Source: Stenotrophomonas rhizophila (GTDB lineage: Bacteria > Pseudomonadota > Gammaproteobacteria > Xanthomonadales > Xanthomonadaceae). Taken from it: DNA of 64,000 bases. This document shows, one piece after another, positions 8,606 through 16,626 of the stretch. Position 1 is the stretch's first letter; each line of letters begins with the position of its first letter. The stretch covers positions 1,543,605 through 1,607,604 of the forward strand of contig NZ_CP007597.1 of NCBI RefSeq assembly GCF_000661955.1, written 5' to 3'. Below the pieces are notes generated by a model. That model searched no databases. It worked only from the letters and a program-made list of their open reading frames with translations, and was not told the DNA's origin. The translations under genes and the position numbers were made by a program.

Positions 8606-9337
8606 ATGCCCGATTGGAACGCACTGGACGATGCCTACGGCAGCGCCGACACCGTGGGCGCGATGCTGGAGGAACTGGATGCGGGCACGGGCGAGGTGGA
8701 CTGGGATGTGCTGTGGTCACACCTGTGCCACCAGTCCACGGTGTACTCGGCCAGCCTGCAGGCGCTTCCGTATCTGCTGCGTGCCGCGCTGAACGCGGTG
8801 CCGGCGCAGCGGATCGAGCCGTTGGTGCTGGCGGGCGCCATCGTCAGCCATGCCGACAGCGCGACGGTGCAGGTGCCGGGCCATCCGCAGCTGCTGCCGC
8901 TGCTGCAGGACTGCGCCGCACAGACCCTGCGCGAGGTTGCCCAGGATGACCTGCCCGACGCGACGTTCCTGCACCTGCTGCAGGCCCACCTGGCGTTCGG
9001 TGGGGAACGGGTCTGGTCGCGCGCGTTGGCCGGCGTGCTGGAAGGCGAACTGTCGGGCGTGTGCCCGGCCTGCCAGGCCGATCTGTACCTCGTCATCGAC
9101 CCGCCGCAGGCCTTCGTCACGCACGAGGAGTGGATCGGGGGCGGGGCGGTGCGTACGGCGGTGATCGAAGCGGCGGTCGGTAATCCAGCCTTCGAGTCGG
9201 AGCGCTGGCTGCTGGAGATGGCACGCGCGCACCGCGACGGATTCATCGACACGCTGCAGTTGCTGTTCGGCAGCTCACGTTGTACACAGTGCGAGGCACC
9301 GTTCGAACTGCGTGAGGCGGTGCGCTTGAACGGCTGA
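8606..9337 (+). CDS. Hypothetical protein, 243 residues
   Basis: This is an unrecognised cytoplasmic protein. It is largely helical (ASLQALPYLLRAALN, QTLREVAQDD), which recalls HEAT-like solenoids. It contains two Cys pairs, CPAC near the middle and CTQC near the C terminus, which could bind a metal. The start at 8606 has a GGAG eight bases upstream, and the frame upstream of it is not coding-like. It follows the AraC gene after 46 bases in the same direction. No function can be assigned. Confidence 0.7.
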   Translation: MPDWNALDDAYGSADTVGAMLEELDAGTGEVDWDVLWSHLCHQSTVYSASLQALPYLLRAALNAVPAQRIEPLVLAGAIVSHADSATVQVPGHPQLLPLLQDCAAQTLREVAQDDLPDATFLHLLQAHLAFGGERVWSRALAGVLEGELSGVCPACQADLYLVIDPPQAFVTHEEWIGGGAVRTAVIEAAVGNPAFESERWLLEMARAHRDGFIDTLQLLFGSSRCTQCEAPFELREAVRLNG

Positions 9338-9362
9338 GCGCGGTTTCAGGTGCGCGCGTCGG

Positions 9363-9758
9363 CTACTTCGCCAGCGGGCAGGCCAGGCTGACCAGCCGGT
9401 CACCCTCGAAGCGCGCTTCGATGATGCCGTCGCCTTCCTTGAACGCCTGCCAGTGCGCCAGTGCCGGTGCGCCGGGCAGCGGGTTGCCCAGGTGGAAGTA
9501 CACCTTGCCGCGGGAGTCGCCGGGCCGGACGTGTGCGCAACCGATCACCGGCGTGGCCATCTCCCCGCAGTCACCCTGCAGCAGGCACAGCCGCGTATGG
9601 CACAGGCCACTGCCCGACCAATGGCCCTGCGCGGCCAGGCAGCCCGGCTCGGTGGCCAGCACGGCCCACAGCCCCAGGCCAAGCGCGGTGGTGGCCGACA
9701 TCAACAGCAGCAGATAGCGCGCGGCGTTGGCGCGAACGTGGCGGGCAAGGGCGATCAT
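9363..9758 (-). CDS. Hypothetical membrane-anchored protein
   Basis: This protein of about 131 residues has one N-terminal hydrophobic helix (ARYLLLLMSATTALGLGLW) and a Cys-rich outer part with six Cys (PGCLAAQ, GLCHTRLCLLQGDCGE, GCAHV, LACPL). That pattern fits a disulphide-stabilised periplasmic domain. The ATG at 9758 lacks a close ribosome binding site. A TTG at 9776 sits behind GGGAGG and may be the real start, adding six residues. It is convergent with the preceding hypothetical gene. No family is recognised. Confidence 0.6.
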   Translation of the reverse strand: MIALARHVRANAARYLLLLMSATTALGLGLWAVLATEPGCLAAQGHWSGSGLCHTRLCLLQGDCGEMATPVIGCAHVRPGDSRGKVYFHLGNPLPGAPALAHWQAFKEGDGIIEARFEGDRLVSLACPLAK

Positions 9759-9975
9759 CACGCCATGATGCGCCAAGTGGCCTCCCGGTGACCATGGCAG
9801 GCTTGCACGCGGTGGCCAGTGGAATGCTGTTGTCGCATCGGTACTACCGATGCAGGCGGTGCAGGGGCTGGCGGCGTCGCGCGGCCAGCGCACGGATGGA
9901 ACGCTGTTTTACCCCCACCCCAGGCACCTCGCCAGCGACTACCGTGAGCACACACTGTCATGGAGTTGCGCATCG

Positions 9976-10998
9976 ATGAACGACCTCACCAACACCCGCG
10001 TCGTCCTGGCCTCGCGGCCGCAGGGCGAGCCGGTTGCCGCCAACTTCCGTCTGGAGCAGGTCGCCGTGCCGACGCCGGGTCCGGGCCAGGTGCTGCTGCG
10101 CAACCGCTGGCTGTCGCTGGATCCGTACATGCGCGGTCGCATGGAGGAGGGCCCCTCGTATGCCGCGCCGGTGGCCGTTGATGCCGTGATGGAAGGGCGC
10201 ACGGTGTCGGAGGTGATTGCGTCCAACCATCCCGGCATTGCCGTCGGCGAGCGGGTCGTGGCCACGGGCAACTGGCAGACCCACGCGGTGGTGGACGGTG
10301 ACAGCATCACCCGCACGCTGGACGACACCGGCTTGCCGGTCAGTACCGCGCTGGGCGTGTATGGCATGCCCGGCTTCACCGCGTATGCCGGGCTGCAGGA
10401 GATCGGCCGGCTGCAGCCCGGCGAGACACTGGTGGTGGCGGCCGCCAGCGGCCCGGTCGGGGCCACGGTAGGGCAGATCGCCAAGCTGCAGGGCGCGCGC
10501 ACGGTGGGCATTGCCGGCGGCGAGCAGAAGCGCCGCTACCTTGAAACGCTGGGATTCGACGTCGCCCTGGACCATCGCGCCGACGACTTCGCAACCCAAC
10601 TGCGCGCCGCGGTACCCAACGGCATCGATGTGTACTTCGAGAATGTGGGCGGCCACGTCTTCGAGGCCGTGGTGCCGCTGCTGAACGACTTCGCGCGCAT
10701 TCCGGTGTGCGGCACGATCGCCACCTACAACGCACGTGGCGCGGTACTGCCGGGACCGGACCGGCTGCCGGGCTTCATGAGCCAGGTGCTGCGCCAGCGG
10801 CTTACCGTGCGCGGCTTCATCCAGTCCGACTTCCACGCGCTGTTCCCGGCGTTCCTGACGGACATGGCGCGGTGGCTGCAGGAGGGCAAGGTGCAGTACC
10901 GCGAAGACATCGTCGAGGGCCTGGCGCAGGCGCCGGCGGCATTCTTCGGCCTGCTCAAGGGGCGCAACTTCGGCAAGCTGGTGGTCAAGCTGGACTGA
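9976..10998 (+). CDS. curA: NADPH-dependent oxidoreductase of the MDR family (CurA/YncB type)
   Basis: This cytoplasmic zinc-free medium-chain reductase has 340 residues. The N-terminal GroES-like part carries LRNRWLSLDPYMRGRM, typical of 2-alkenal, leukotriene B4 and curcumin reductases. The Rossmann domain carries AAASGPVGATVGQIAK and GIAGGEQKRRYL for NADPH. The family reduces the C=C bond of alpha,beta-unsaturated carbonyls. The start at 9976 follows a GGAG; an upstream in-frame extension of 42 residues has no coding character. It is monocistronic as far as can be seen. The physiological substrate is not known for most homologues. Confidence 0.9.
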   Translation: MNDLTNTRVVLASRPQGEPVAANFRLEQVAVPTPGPGQVLLRNRWLSLDPYMRGRMEEGPSYAAPVAVDAVMEGRTVSEVIASNHPGIAVGERVVATGNWQTHAVVDGDSITRTLDDTGLPVSTALGVYGMPGFTAYAGLQEIGRLQPGETLVVAAASGPVGATVGQIAKLQGARTVGIAGGEQKRRYLETLGFDVALDHRADDFATQLRAAVPNGIDVYFENVGGHVFEAVVPLLNDFARIPVCGTIATYNARGAVLPGPDRLPGFMSQVLRQRLTVRGFIQSDFHALFPAFLTDMARWLQEGKVQYREDIVEGLAQAPAAFFGLLKGRNFGKLVVKLD

Positions 10999-11134
10999 GC
11001 GGTGCGGTGCGCGGGCAGGTGCGTTCGAGCGCAACGGTATTGCCATGGCCCACACGGGTCCGTGACCGGCGCATCACTCCCCGCTGGCTAGGCTGGTCGC
11101 CATCCCCGTGACACGGCCACAGCGAGTACCCAGC

Positions 11135-11299
11135 ATGACCAGCAACGACAAGCAGCAGGGCCAGCAAGAAGGCACCAAGGAAGCCCAGCAGGACCGCAAG
11201 CAGGACGAAGTGGCCAAACAGCGCCCGGGCCAGACCGACCAGGCCATCCATGACGCGGAAACCCGGCGCCCGGAGCGCAAGGACCAGGGAGACGATTGA
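11135..11299 (+). CDS. Small hydrophilic hypothetical protein, 54 residues
   Basis: This short ORF is extremely rich in Gln, Lys, Glu, Asp and Arg (MTSNDKQQGQQEGTKEAQ) and has almost no hydrophobic residues, so the product would be disordered. It starts at ATG 11135. An alternative ATG at 11108 is less likely because it adds an unrelated segment. No strong ribosome binding site is visible. A hairpin follows 22 bases after the stop. It sits at the left border of the AT-richer patch. No family is recognised. Confidence 0.5.
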   Translation: MTSNDKQQGQQEGTKEAQQDRKQDEVAKQRPGQTDQAIHDAETRRPERKDQGDD

Positions 11300-11321
11300 C
11301 GGGGTTGCAGACGGGCTGCAA

Positions 11322-11357
11322 CGCCCAGTGACCCGCGGCTGCTGAGGTCACTGGGCG
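11322..11357. terminator. Hairpin between convergent genes
   Basis: A 12-bp perfect stem (CGCCCAGTGACC with GGTCACTGGGCG) has a 12-base loop. It lies between the small plus-strand gene and the end of the minus-strand gene, and includes that gene's stop codon. There is no T-run, so termination is an inference from position. Confidence 0.45.
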
Positions 11358-12094
11358 GGAACCGGGACAATCCTCGCGCCAAATATCTCCGAAGTGACGT
11401 AGTGCAGTAGCTCGACCTGGCCGTCGGTGACGCCTGTGATATGGAATGGACGAGAGAGTGTGTCGTCGACTTGGATGGGGGTCATGGTGTTGCTGGAGAT
11501 GGTGTACAGGTAAATCAGTGTGTCCCGGGGAGGAAGCGACTCCACCTCGGCTGCCGTCAGGCCTTCGGTGTCCAGCGAAGGGAGGTCGGCCTGCCCGATG
11601 AGGTGGTTGTTGTCGAAAATCTTCCAGCTGATGTTGTTGGCGTCCTCTGGGGCCTCCGGATGCATCGGAGGCTTCGCCATATCCATCAGCGATCTTGCAG
11701 AAACGATCGAATATCCGGCGTTACCCACCTTTACAAGAAACCAGCGTTCGTCAGGACTGATCTCCAAGGTCTGGATGCTCGCTCTGGGCGCTGATGACCT
11801 GACTACCTCACCCTCTATGTTGACGATTCGTGCTTGTGCAGATCCGATCGCGAGGAGTCTGAATAGTTTCGACTTCTGGACGGGCCGCGAGGTCTCACGG
11901 AGCTTTTCAGGCTGCAGTGTGTAGGGGGCAGCAAGCTGCTTCGAGCGCGCTTCGGAAGACAGTGCCACGTCGGTCGACTCTTCTACGGCGGCTGCTACCG
12001 CAAGCGACGGCAAGGTGCAGGCTATAAGAACTGCATAGATCAGGCTGGGGTACCGCAGTGCCAGGCGGAGTGGGGACGGAAAATGGAGATGCAT
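11348..12094 (-). CDS. Secreted hypothetical protein, 248 residues
   Basis: The N terminus (residues 1-36) is a signal peptide ending in a cluster of Ala, so the protein is probably periplasmic. The mature part matches no family I recognise. It mixes beta-type segments (ARIVNIEGEVV, WFLVKVGNAGYSIV, DTLIYLYTISS). A GAGG/AAGGA region precedes the start. It lies 14 bases downstream of the amidase remnant on the same strand, so the two were probably one operon. Base composition is less GC-rich than the surroundings. A periplasmic partner of a peptidoglycan amidase, for example an inhibitor or immunity protein, is a possibility but is not shown by the sequence. Confidence 0.65.
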   Translation of the reverse strand: MHLHFPSPLRLALRYPSLIYAVLIACTLPSLAVAAAVEESTDVALSSEARSKQLAAPYTLQPEKLRETSRPVQKSKLFRLLAIGSAQARIVNIEGEVVRSSAPRASIQTLEISPDERWFLVKVGNAGYSIVSARSLMDMAKPPMHPEAPEDANNISWKIFDNNHLIGQADLPSLDTEGLTAAEVESLPPRDTLIYLYTISSNTMTPIQVDDTLSRPFHITGVTDGQVELLHYVTSEIFGARIVPVPAQ

Positions 12095-12108
12095 GCCTCA
12101 AATTTCCT

Positions 12109-12571
12109 TCATTGGTTGCGCCTCAGATCTTCGAGTAATGCAGCTGCGATGGCGTCGCATATATCCTGTCGGACCTGCTCGTATCCATCGGTGATGCTCA
12201 GGAGCTTGTCTACATCCTCGTGGTCGATGAATTCGACCTCCAGCAGCGCAGCGCGAAGCGGGTGGTACAAAGCAGTGTTTCCAAGTTGAGGGTCACTCAA
12301 GACCGCAAGCTGCCTTTCGGACTTTACACCGCGATTTCTGGCGCCAGCATCATGGGCGAGGATGGCGCCGTAAAGTCGCATCGTTGACTCTTTCCGCGAG
12401 TGCCGTGTCTTCGGCGAAGTTGACATTGTCTCTGCGCGGGCGGACCAATGTCTCCGTGCCTCTGGCGATCCCATTGGCTCCGTTGAAGTGGATGCTGAGT
12501 AGTATGTCGGCGCCGTTATCGCGGCCTACATTCGCGCGGTCTGTTCCGGCTTTGTTTTCATCGTCTGCCAT
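12109..12571 (-). pseudogene. N-acetylmuramoyl-L-alanine amidase (Amidase_3) remnant, truncated and frameshifted
   Basis: Two minus-strand frames together make the C-terminal two thirds of an Amidase_3 domain. The first (12571 to about 12380) reads RANVGRDNGADILLSIHFNG and GTETLVRP...LAERVNDA. The second (about 12380 to 12109) continues with RLYGAIL, NRGVKSERQLAVL and LLEVEFIDHEDVDKLL. The break is a one-base frame change near 12380. The N-terminal part with the first zinc ligands (the GHGG motif) is missing: upstream of 12571 the sequence belongs to an opposite-strand gene. The enzyme would cleave the amide between muramic acid and the stem peptide. As it stands it should be inactive, unless the frame change is a sequencing error and the truncation is only apparent. 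Confidence 0.8.
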
Positions 12572-13370
12572 GACGCTGATTATTGCGGCCGATGTGCAAG
12601 ACCATCTGATCCTTGCCGGGGATCATTGCGCCGTGCTGTCACGGGGGTCAAATGCGACAGAACACGTGATTATTCGCAATTATCAGAAAGTCTATTCCTG
12701 GAAGTACGGGGCTATTGCGGGCTCCGGCGACGTCGTGCTGATGGTGGTTTTCCTGCGCCTGTTTCTGCTCCATGAGCGCCAGAATGCGCGTGTGGATGTG
12801 CTGCAGATTGCCAGCGAGGCAAAGGCCGCGCGTATTCGCGCAGGTAGTCCGCGTGGTGAGTGTGTAGGGAACATCTTCTTTACATTGCCCGCATCTGATG
12901 GGTTCCAGATGCATGGCGTGTACATCGGCGAGCACAGGATCCGGTTGGAAACCGTCGACCCGATCAGTACGTGCTTCTCGATGCAGGAACAGCGATCACC
13001 GGACCGGACCGCATGCAACGCGTTCAACGGCCGCTTGAGACCGGCGTTGTTCTTCAGCGACACCCGCGCGTTCGATACGCACCATCTTGACCTTCTGCGC
13101 CGCTTCTTCGAGTGCCAAAGCGCGATGGATGATCGCGTTACCTGCTCCTTCGACGTCATGTTTCTCGACAAGCGCACCGGTATCGGCAGGTTCTGGACGG
13201 CACCGGACGGGATGGGGCTGCGGGTCTCACTTGGGGGTGAACTGGAGTCTGCCGGTGAGGGGCTGGTCCAACGAAAAAGGCCGGAAGCCCTGTTTTTGCA
13301 GGTATTCCGGCCTTTCCAATGCCCTGTCGGGCTGAATAAGTGGTGGAGCCAAGGAGGATCGAACTCCTGA
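12570..13370 (+). CDS. Putative Ntn-hydrolase / proteasome-like protein
   Basis: This protein of 266 residues has an N terminus reading [19 protein letters not shown], then [16 protein letters not shown] at about 38-53. That order resembles HslV and the proteasome beta fold: a Thr directly after Met as potential nucleophile, an early Asp, a GD turn, a Lys about 30 residues in, and a Gly-rich A-x-AGSGD strand followed by a long helix ([11 protein letters not shown]). It is a remote, motif-level resemblance only. There is no ribosome binding site, and the upstream DNA is antisense to the amidase remnant. The last 35 or so codons run through the tRNA-Ala terminator and into the tRNA, so the natural C terminus is probably lost. 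The stretch is visibly AT-richer than its neighbours. Confidence 0.5.
   Translation: MTLIIAADVQDHLILAGDHCAVLSRGSNATEHVIIRNYQKVYSWKYGAIAGSGDVVLMVVFLRLFLLHERQNARVDVLQIASEAKAARIRAGSPRGECVGNIFFTLPASDGFQMHGVYIGEHRIRLETVDPISTCFSMQEQRSPDRTACNAFNGRLRPALFFSDTRAFDTHHLDLLRRFFECQSAMDDRVTCSFDVMFLDKRTGIGRFWTAPDGMGLRVSLGGELESAGEGLVQRKRPEALFLQVFRPFQCPVGLNKWWSQGGSNS
13274..13315 (-). terminator. Terminator of tRNA-Ala
   Basis: On the minus strand the arms AAAGGCCGGAA and TTCCGGCCTTT form an 11-bp stem and are followed by a T-run. It lies 25 bases after the tRNA-Ala 3' end. The opposite-strand coding frame reads through it. Confidence 0.85.
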
Positions 13371-13416
13371 CCTCGTCGATGCGAACGACGCGCTCTCCCA
13401 GCTGAGCTATGGCCCC
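13341..13416 (-). tRNA. tRNA-Ala (CGC)
   Basis: The minus strand forms a complete 76-nt cloverleaf. The acceptor stem GGGGCCA/TGGCTCC includes the G3-U70 wobble pair that identifies alanine tRNAs. The anticodon loop is TTCGCAT (anticodon CGC) between CGTCG and CGACG. The T arm contains GTTCGATCC and a CCA end is encoded. Its 3' end faces the accessory patch at 11.3-13.3 kb. Confidence 0.97.
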
Positions 13417-13459
13417 ACGGATGGTACAGACCGCGTGGGCGTTGCCTCGCGATGCACCT

Positions 13460-13489
13460 AGTCTAGCGCCGTGAATGGGCCGCTGCCAA
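13460..13489 (-). promoter_or_regulatory. Promoter of tRNA-Ala
   Basis: On the minus strand TTGGCA (plus 13484-13489) and TAGACT (13460-13465) are 18 bases apart, about 45 bases upstream of the mature tRNA 5' end. This fits a sigma-70 promoter. Confidence 0.6.
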
Positions 13490-13713
13490 GGGGCGGCGGC
13501 GCTGGCAGGTGCACAGCGCAACGCGGGCGGAGGACGGAGGCGAGGCGGTCTTGGCCTACGGCGCCTTCAGTCCGCGCGCGGCGCTCCGTTCTCGGCCGCC
13601 ACTCCCGTTTCTGAACGCAGCTCGGGGTTTGTGAAGACTTGTCACGATCCAATACAAGCAAAAACAAGGACTTGGCGTTTTGCCCTAGTACGAAAGGACT
13701 AGCCCGGAAAAGG

Positions 13714-13741
13714 TAAAGAGGACCAAAAAGGGTGCCGATAA
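13714..13741 (+). promoter_or_regulatory. Sigma-28 (FliA) type promoter
   Basis: TAAAG (13714-13718) and a perfect GCCGATAA (13734-13741) match the flagellar/chemotaxis sigma-28 consensus. The spacing is one base longer than the usual E. coli form. It lies 46 bases upstream of the methyl-accepting chemotaxis protein start, which ties the gene to the motility regulon. A hairpin with arms AAGTGTG (13743-13749) and CACACTT (13760-13766) lies just after it, in the 5' leader. Confidence 0.8.
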
Positions 13742-13787
13742 GAAGTGTGACGAACATCCCACACTTTTCCCCTTCCGAGTACCAACG

Positions 13788-16337
13788 ATGACGCCCCGTG
13801 CCGCCACCGTTTTCTCTTCCTCCATCGGCGCGCGCCTCGCGCTGCTGATGGGCCTGATCACTGCCGTTGCCTTCGTCCTGCTGGCGGCGCTGATCTACCG
13901 TCAGGTTGCGCACAGCTACGAACAGCGCGTGCAGGCCGGCCTGCAGTCGTCCACTGCCTTGATGCGTGATTCGGTCGAGTTGTACGACCGCAGCCTCAGC
14001 GACAGCACCGAACGCATGGCTGGCACCTTCCGCGCGCTGTTGCCTGATGGCGACGCCAGCCTGGATGCGGCCGCGCCGGTCACCGTGGGCGAGCGCCAGG
14101 TGCCGACGCTGCGCCTGGGCACGCAGGCGATCAACCTGCAGGAATCGGCGGTGGACCGCTTCGCCTCCGCCACCGGGGGCGTGGCCACCGTGTTCGTGCG
14201 CGAAGGCGACGACTTCGTGCGCGTGTCCACCTCGCTGCGCAACGCCGAGGGCGCCCGCGCGCTGGGCACCGCGCTGGACCACGCCAACCCGGCGTACGCC
14301 TCGCTGCTGAAGGGCGGGCGTTATACCGGCCCGGCGCGGCTGTTCGGGGTGGACTACATGACCCACTACACGCCGATCACCAACGCGGCCGGCGAGGTGG
14401 TGGGGATCGCGTTCGTGGGGCAGAACTACTCCGACGGCCTGGCCGCATTGAAGGCGCGCCTGCGCACCGCGCAGCTGGGCAAGCAGGGACACTTCATGGC
14501 CGTGGATACCCGGCCCGGCGAGCGCTTCGGCAGCCTGATCGCCGCACCGTCGGCCGAGGGCGAGCTGTTGGCCACGCAGGTGGACGCGGCGGACCTGCCC
14601 GCGCTGGAGGCGCTGTTGGCTGGCCAGGCCGAGCAGGCCACGCTGCACCTGCGCACCGCGGCCGATGGCCCGGCGCAGGCCTATTTCGTGTCGGCCCAGG
14701 CGTATGGGCCCTGGAAGTGGGCGGTGCTGGGGCTGGAACCGGTGTCGGTGCTGCAGAGCGTGCTGCACAGGCTGATGCTGCACATCGCGCTGGTCGCCGG
14801 GTTCGGGCTGTTGGCGGTGATCGTGGCGCTGCTGGTCGTGGTGCGGCGCATGCTGAGCGTGCCGCTGGCGCAGGCCGGGCAGGTGGCGCGCGATGTGGCC
14901 GCCGGTCGCCTGGACCGGACCATCGTGGTCCAGCGCCAGGACGAGGTGGGCCAGCTGATGGGCGCGCTGGCGCAGATGCAGGGCAAGCTGCGCGAGATCA
15001 TCGATGCGCAGAACGACATGAGCCAGCGCCATGCCGACGGCGCGATCAGCCACCGCATCGATGCCGGCCGCTTCGAGGGCGAGTTCGGCACGATGGTGAG
15101 CGGCACCAATGCCCTGGTCGATGCCCACATCAGCACCAAGATGCGCATGGTCGCGCTGGTTCGGGCCTACGCCGACGGCGACCTGTCCGAGGCGATGGAA
15201 GCGCTGCCCGGCGAGAAGGCGCGCATCACCGAGGCGGTCAACGGGGTGCGCGGTCGCCTGCAGGCGATCAACGGCGAGATCAAGCGGCTGGTCGCGGCGG
15301 CGGCGGACGGCGATTTCAGCGTGCGCGGCGACGCCGATGCCTACCAGCACGACTTCCGCGTGATGGTCGAGGGCCTCAATACCCTGATGGTCACCGCCGA
15401 CCACAACCTGGCGGCCCTGTCCGGGCTGCTGCGCGCGCTGGCCGACGGTGATCTGCGCGGGCGCATCGAGGGCGAGTTCCAGGGCGTGTTTGCCACGATG
15501 CGCGATGACGCCAATGCGACCGTGGCGCAGCTGACCGCCATCGTCGGTGACATCCAGCAGGCCGCGGTGTCGGTGTCCACGGCCTCGGCGGAGATCGCCG
15601 CCGGCAACGAAGACCTGTCGCGGCGCACTGAACAGCAGGCGGCCAGCCTGGAGGAATCGGCCGCGTCGCTGGAAGAGCTGACCGCGGCGGTGAAGCAGAA
15701 CGCCGACCATGCCCGCCGTGCCGACCGGCTGGCGGCCGAGGCCGCCGAGGTGGCGGCGCAGGGCGGTGCCGCCGTGGCGCAGGTGGTGCAGACCATGGCC
15801 GGCATCGAGGGGGCGTCGGTGCGCATCGCCGACATCACCACGGTGATCGACGGAATCGCCTTCCAGACCAACATCCTGGCGTTGAACGCGGCGGTGGAAG
15901 CGGCGCGGGCCGGGGAAGAGGGGCGCGGGTTTGCCGTGGTCGCCTCCGAAGTGCGCGCGCTGGCGCAGCGTTCGGCCCAGGCCGCGCGCGAGATCAAGGG
16001 GCTGATCGAGGCCTCCAGCACCCAGGTGGCCGAGGGCAGTCAATTGGCCCACCAGGCCGGGCAGACGCTGCAGCGGGTGGTGGCGTCGGTGGGTGAACTG
16101 GGCGGGCTGATCGAGGAAATCGCCAGCGCCAGCCAGGAACAGGCCGCCGGCATCGAGCAGGTCAACCAGGGCATCGTGCAGATGGACGGGGTCACCCAGC
16201 AGAACGCGGCGCTGGTGGAAGAAGCGTCGGCAGCGGCCCGGGCGTTGAACGCGCAATCGGCCGACCTGCAGCACACCGTGGGCCGTTTCCGACTGGCCGC
16301 CCCGGCGGCCGCCGTGCGCCGTCCGGCCGCGGCCTGA
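13788..16337 (+). CDS. Methyl-accepting chemotaxis protein with Cache sensor
   Basis: This transmembrane chemoreceptor has 849 residues. Helix 1 lies at about 15-37. A periplasmic Cache-type domain (Cache_3/Cache_2-like) follows, with [20 protein letters not shown] and [12 protein letters not shown]. Helix 2 lies near 325-350. Several HAMP-like repeats follow, and then the signalling domain, whose hairpin tip contains the conserved [20 protein letters not shown]. Methylation helices flank it. The C terminus is Ala/Pro rich with no CheR-binding pentapeptide. It would report a small periplasmic ligand to CheA/CheW and steer swimming. The sigma-28 promoter upstream supports co-regulation with flagella. 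No other chemotaxis gene is adjacent, so it is a stand-alone receptor. Confidence 0.95.
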   Translation: MTPRAATVFSSSIGARLALLMGLITAVAFVLLAALIYRQVAHSYEQRVQAGLQSSTALMRDSVELYDRSLSDSTERMAGTFRALLPDGDASLDAAAPVTVGERQVPTLRLGTQAINLQESAVDRFASATGGVATVFVREGDDFVRVSTSLRNAEGARALGTALDHANPAYASLLKGGRYTGPARLFGVDYMTHYTPITNAAGEVVGIAFVGQNYSDGLAALKARLRTAQLGKQGHFMAVDTRPGERFGSLIAAPSAEGELLATQVDAADLPALEALLAGQAEQATLHLRTAADGPAQAYFVSAQAYGPWKWAVLGLEPVSVLQSVLHRLMLHIALVAGFGLLAVIVALLVVVRRMLSVPLAQAGQVARDVAAGRLDRTIVVQRQDEVGQLMGALAQMQGKLREIIDAQNDMSQRHADGAISHRIDAGRFEGEFGTMVSGTNALVDAHISTKMRMVALVRAYADGDLSEAMEALPGEKARITEAVNGVRGRLQAINGEIKRLVAAAADGDFSVRGDADAYQHDFRVMVEGLNTLMVTADHNLAALSGLLRALADGDLRGRIEGEFQGVFATMRDDANATVAQLTAIVGDIQQAAVSVSTASAEIAAGNEDLSRRTEQQAASLEESAASLEELTAAVKQNADHARRADRLAAEAAEVAAQGGAAVAQVVQTMAGIEGASVRIADITTVIDGIAFQTNILALNAAVEAARAGEEGRGFAVVASEVRALAQRSAQAAREIKGLIEASSTQVAEGSQLAHQAGQTLQRVVASVGELGGLIEEIASASQEQAAGIEQVNQGIVQMDGVTQQNAALVEEASAAARALNAQSADLQHTVGRFRLAAPAAAVRRPAAA

Positions 16338-16626
16338 GCCTGCCTGGCGGCGCGCGCAGCCCCGGCCGCGCGCGCCGCTGACCAGATCCGGCACAGCGTC
16401 AAGCCTACCGGCCACTGCGCCGAGCGGGCATAATCCGCGCCAGAATTCCCGGCGGCTCAGCCAGCAGACCAGGGTAGGGGATGGACGGCCGTCCCCCGCA
16501 TCGCCCTGCAACCAGCCTGCAACATCCACGCAATACCGTGCCCCATCGCTGTGAAGACAGCGGTGCCGATGTTGTTCATCCGCGTGTACCCCACGCCACC
16601 CGATCTGTACTCCCCGAGACCCCTGC
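16338..16626. other. Intergenic region, no feature recognised
   Basis: These 289 bases separate the chemoreceptor and the TonB-dependent receptor, both on the plus strand. I see no ORF with a ribosome binding site, no tRNA and no terminator with a T-run. Confidence 0.5.

Larger units (their letters stand above)
13417..13787. other. Intergenic region between tRNA-Ala and the chemotaxis receptor gene
   Basis: This 371-base gap holds the divergent tRNA-Ala promoter, the sigma-28 promoter of the receptor gene and a small leader hairpin. The middle (about 13500-13680) shows no convincing ORF with a ribosome binding site, and I see no other structure in it. Confidence 0.6.

Noticed and set aside
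12384..12569. N-terminal extension of the Ntn-hydrolase-like ORF
   Set aside because: This stretch is antisense to the amidase remnant, and the motif-based N terminus begins at 12570.
11300..13340. Attachment-site duplication of the tRNA-Ala 3' end at the far side of the accessory patch
   Set aside because: I looked for a repeat of the tRNA 3' sequence near 11.3-12.1 kb and found none. No integrase gene is present.
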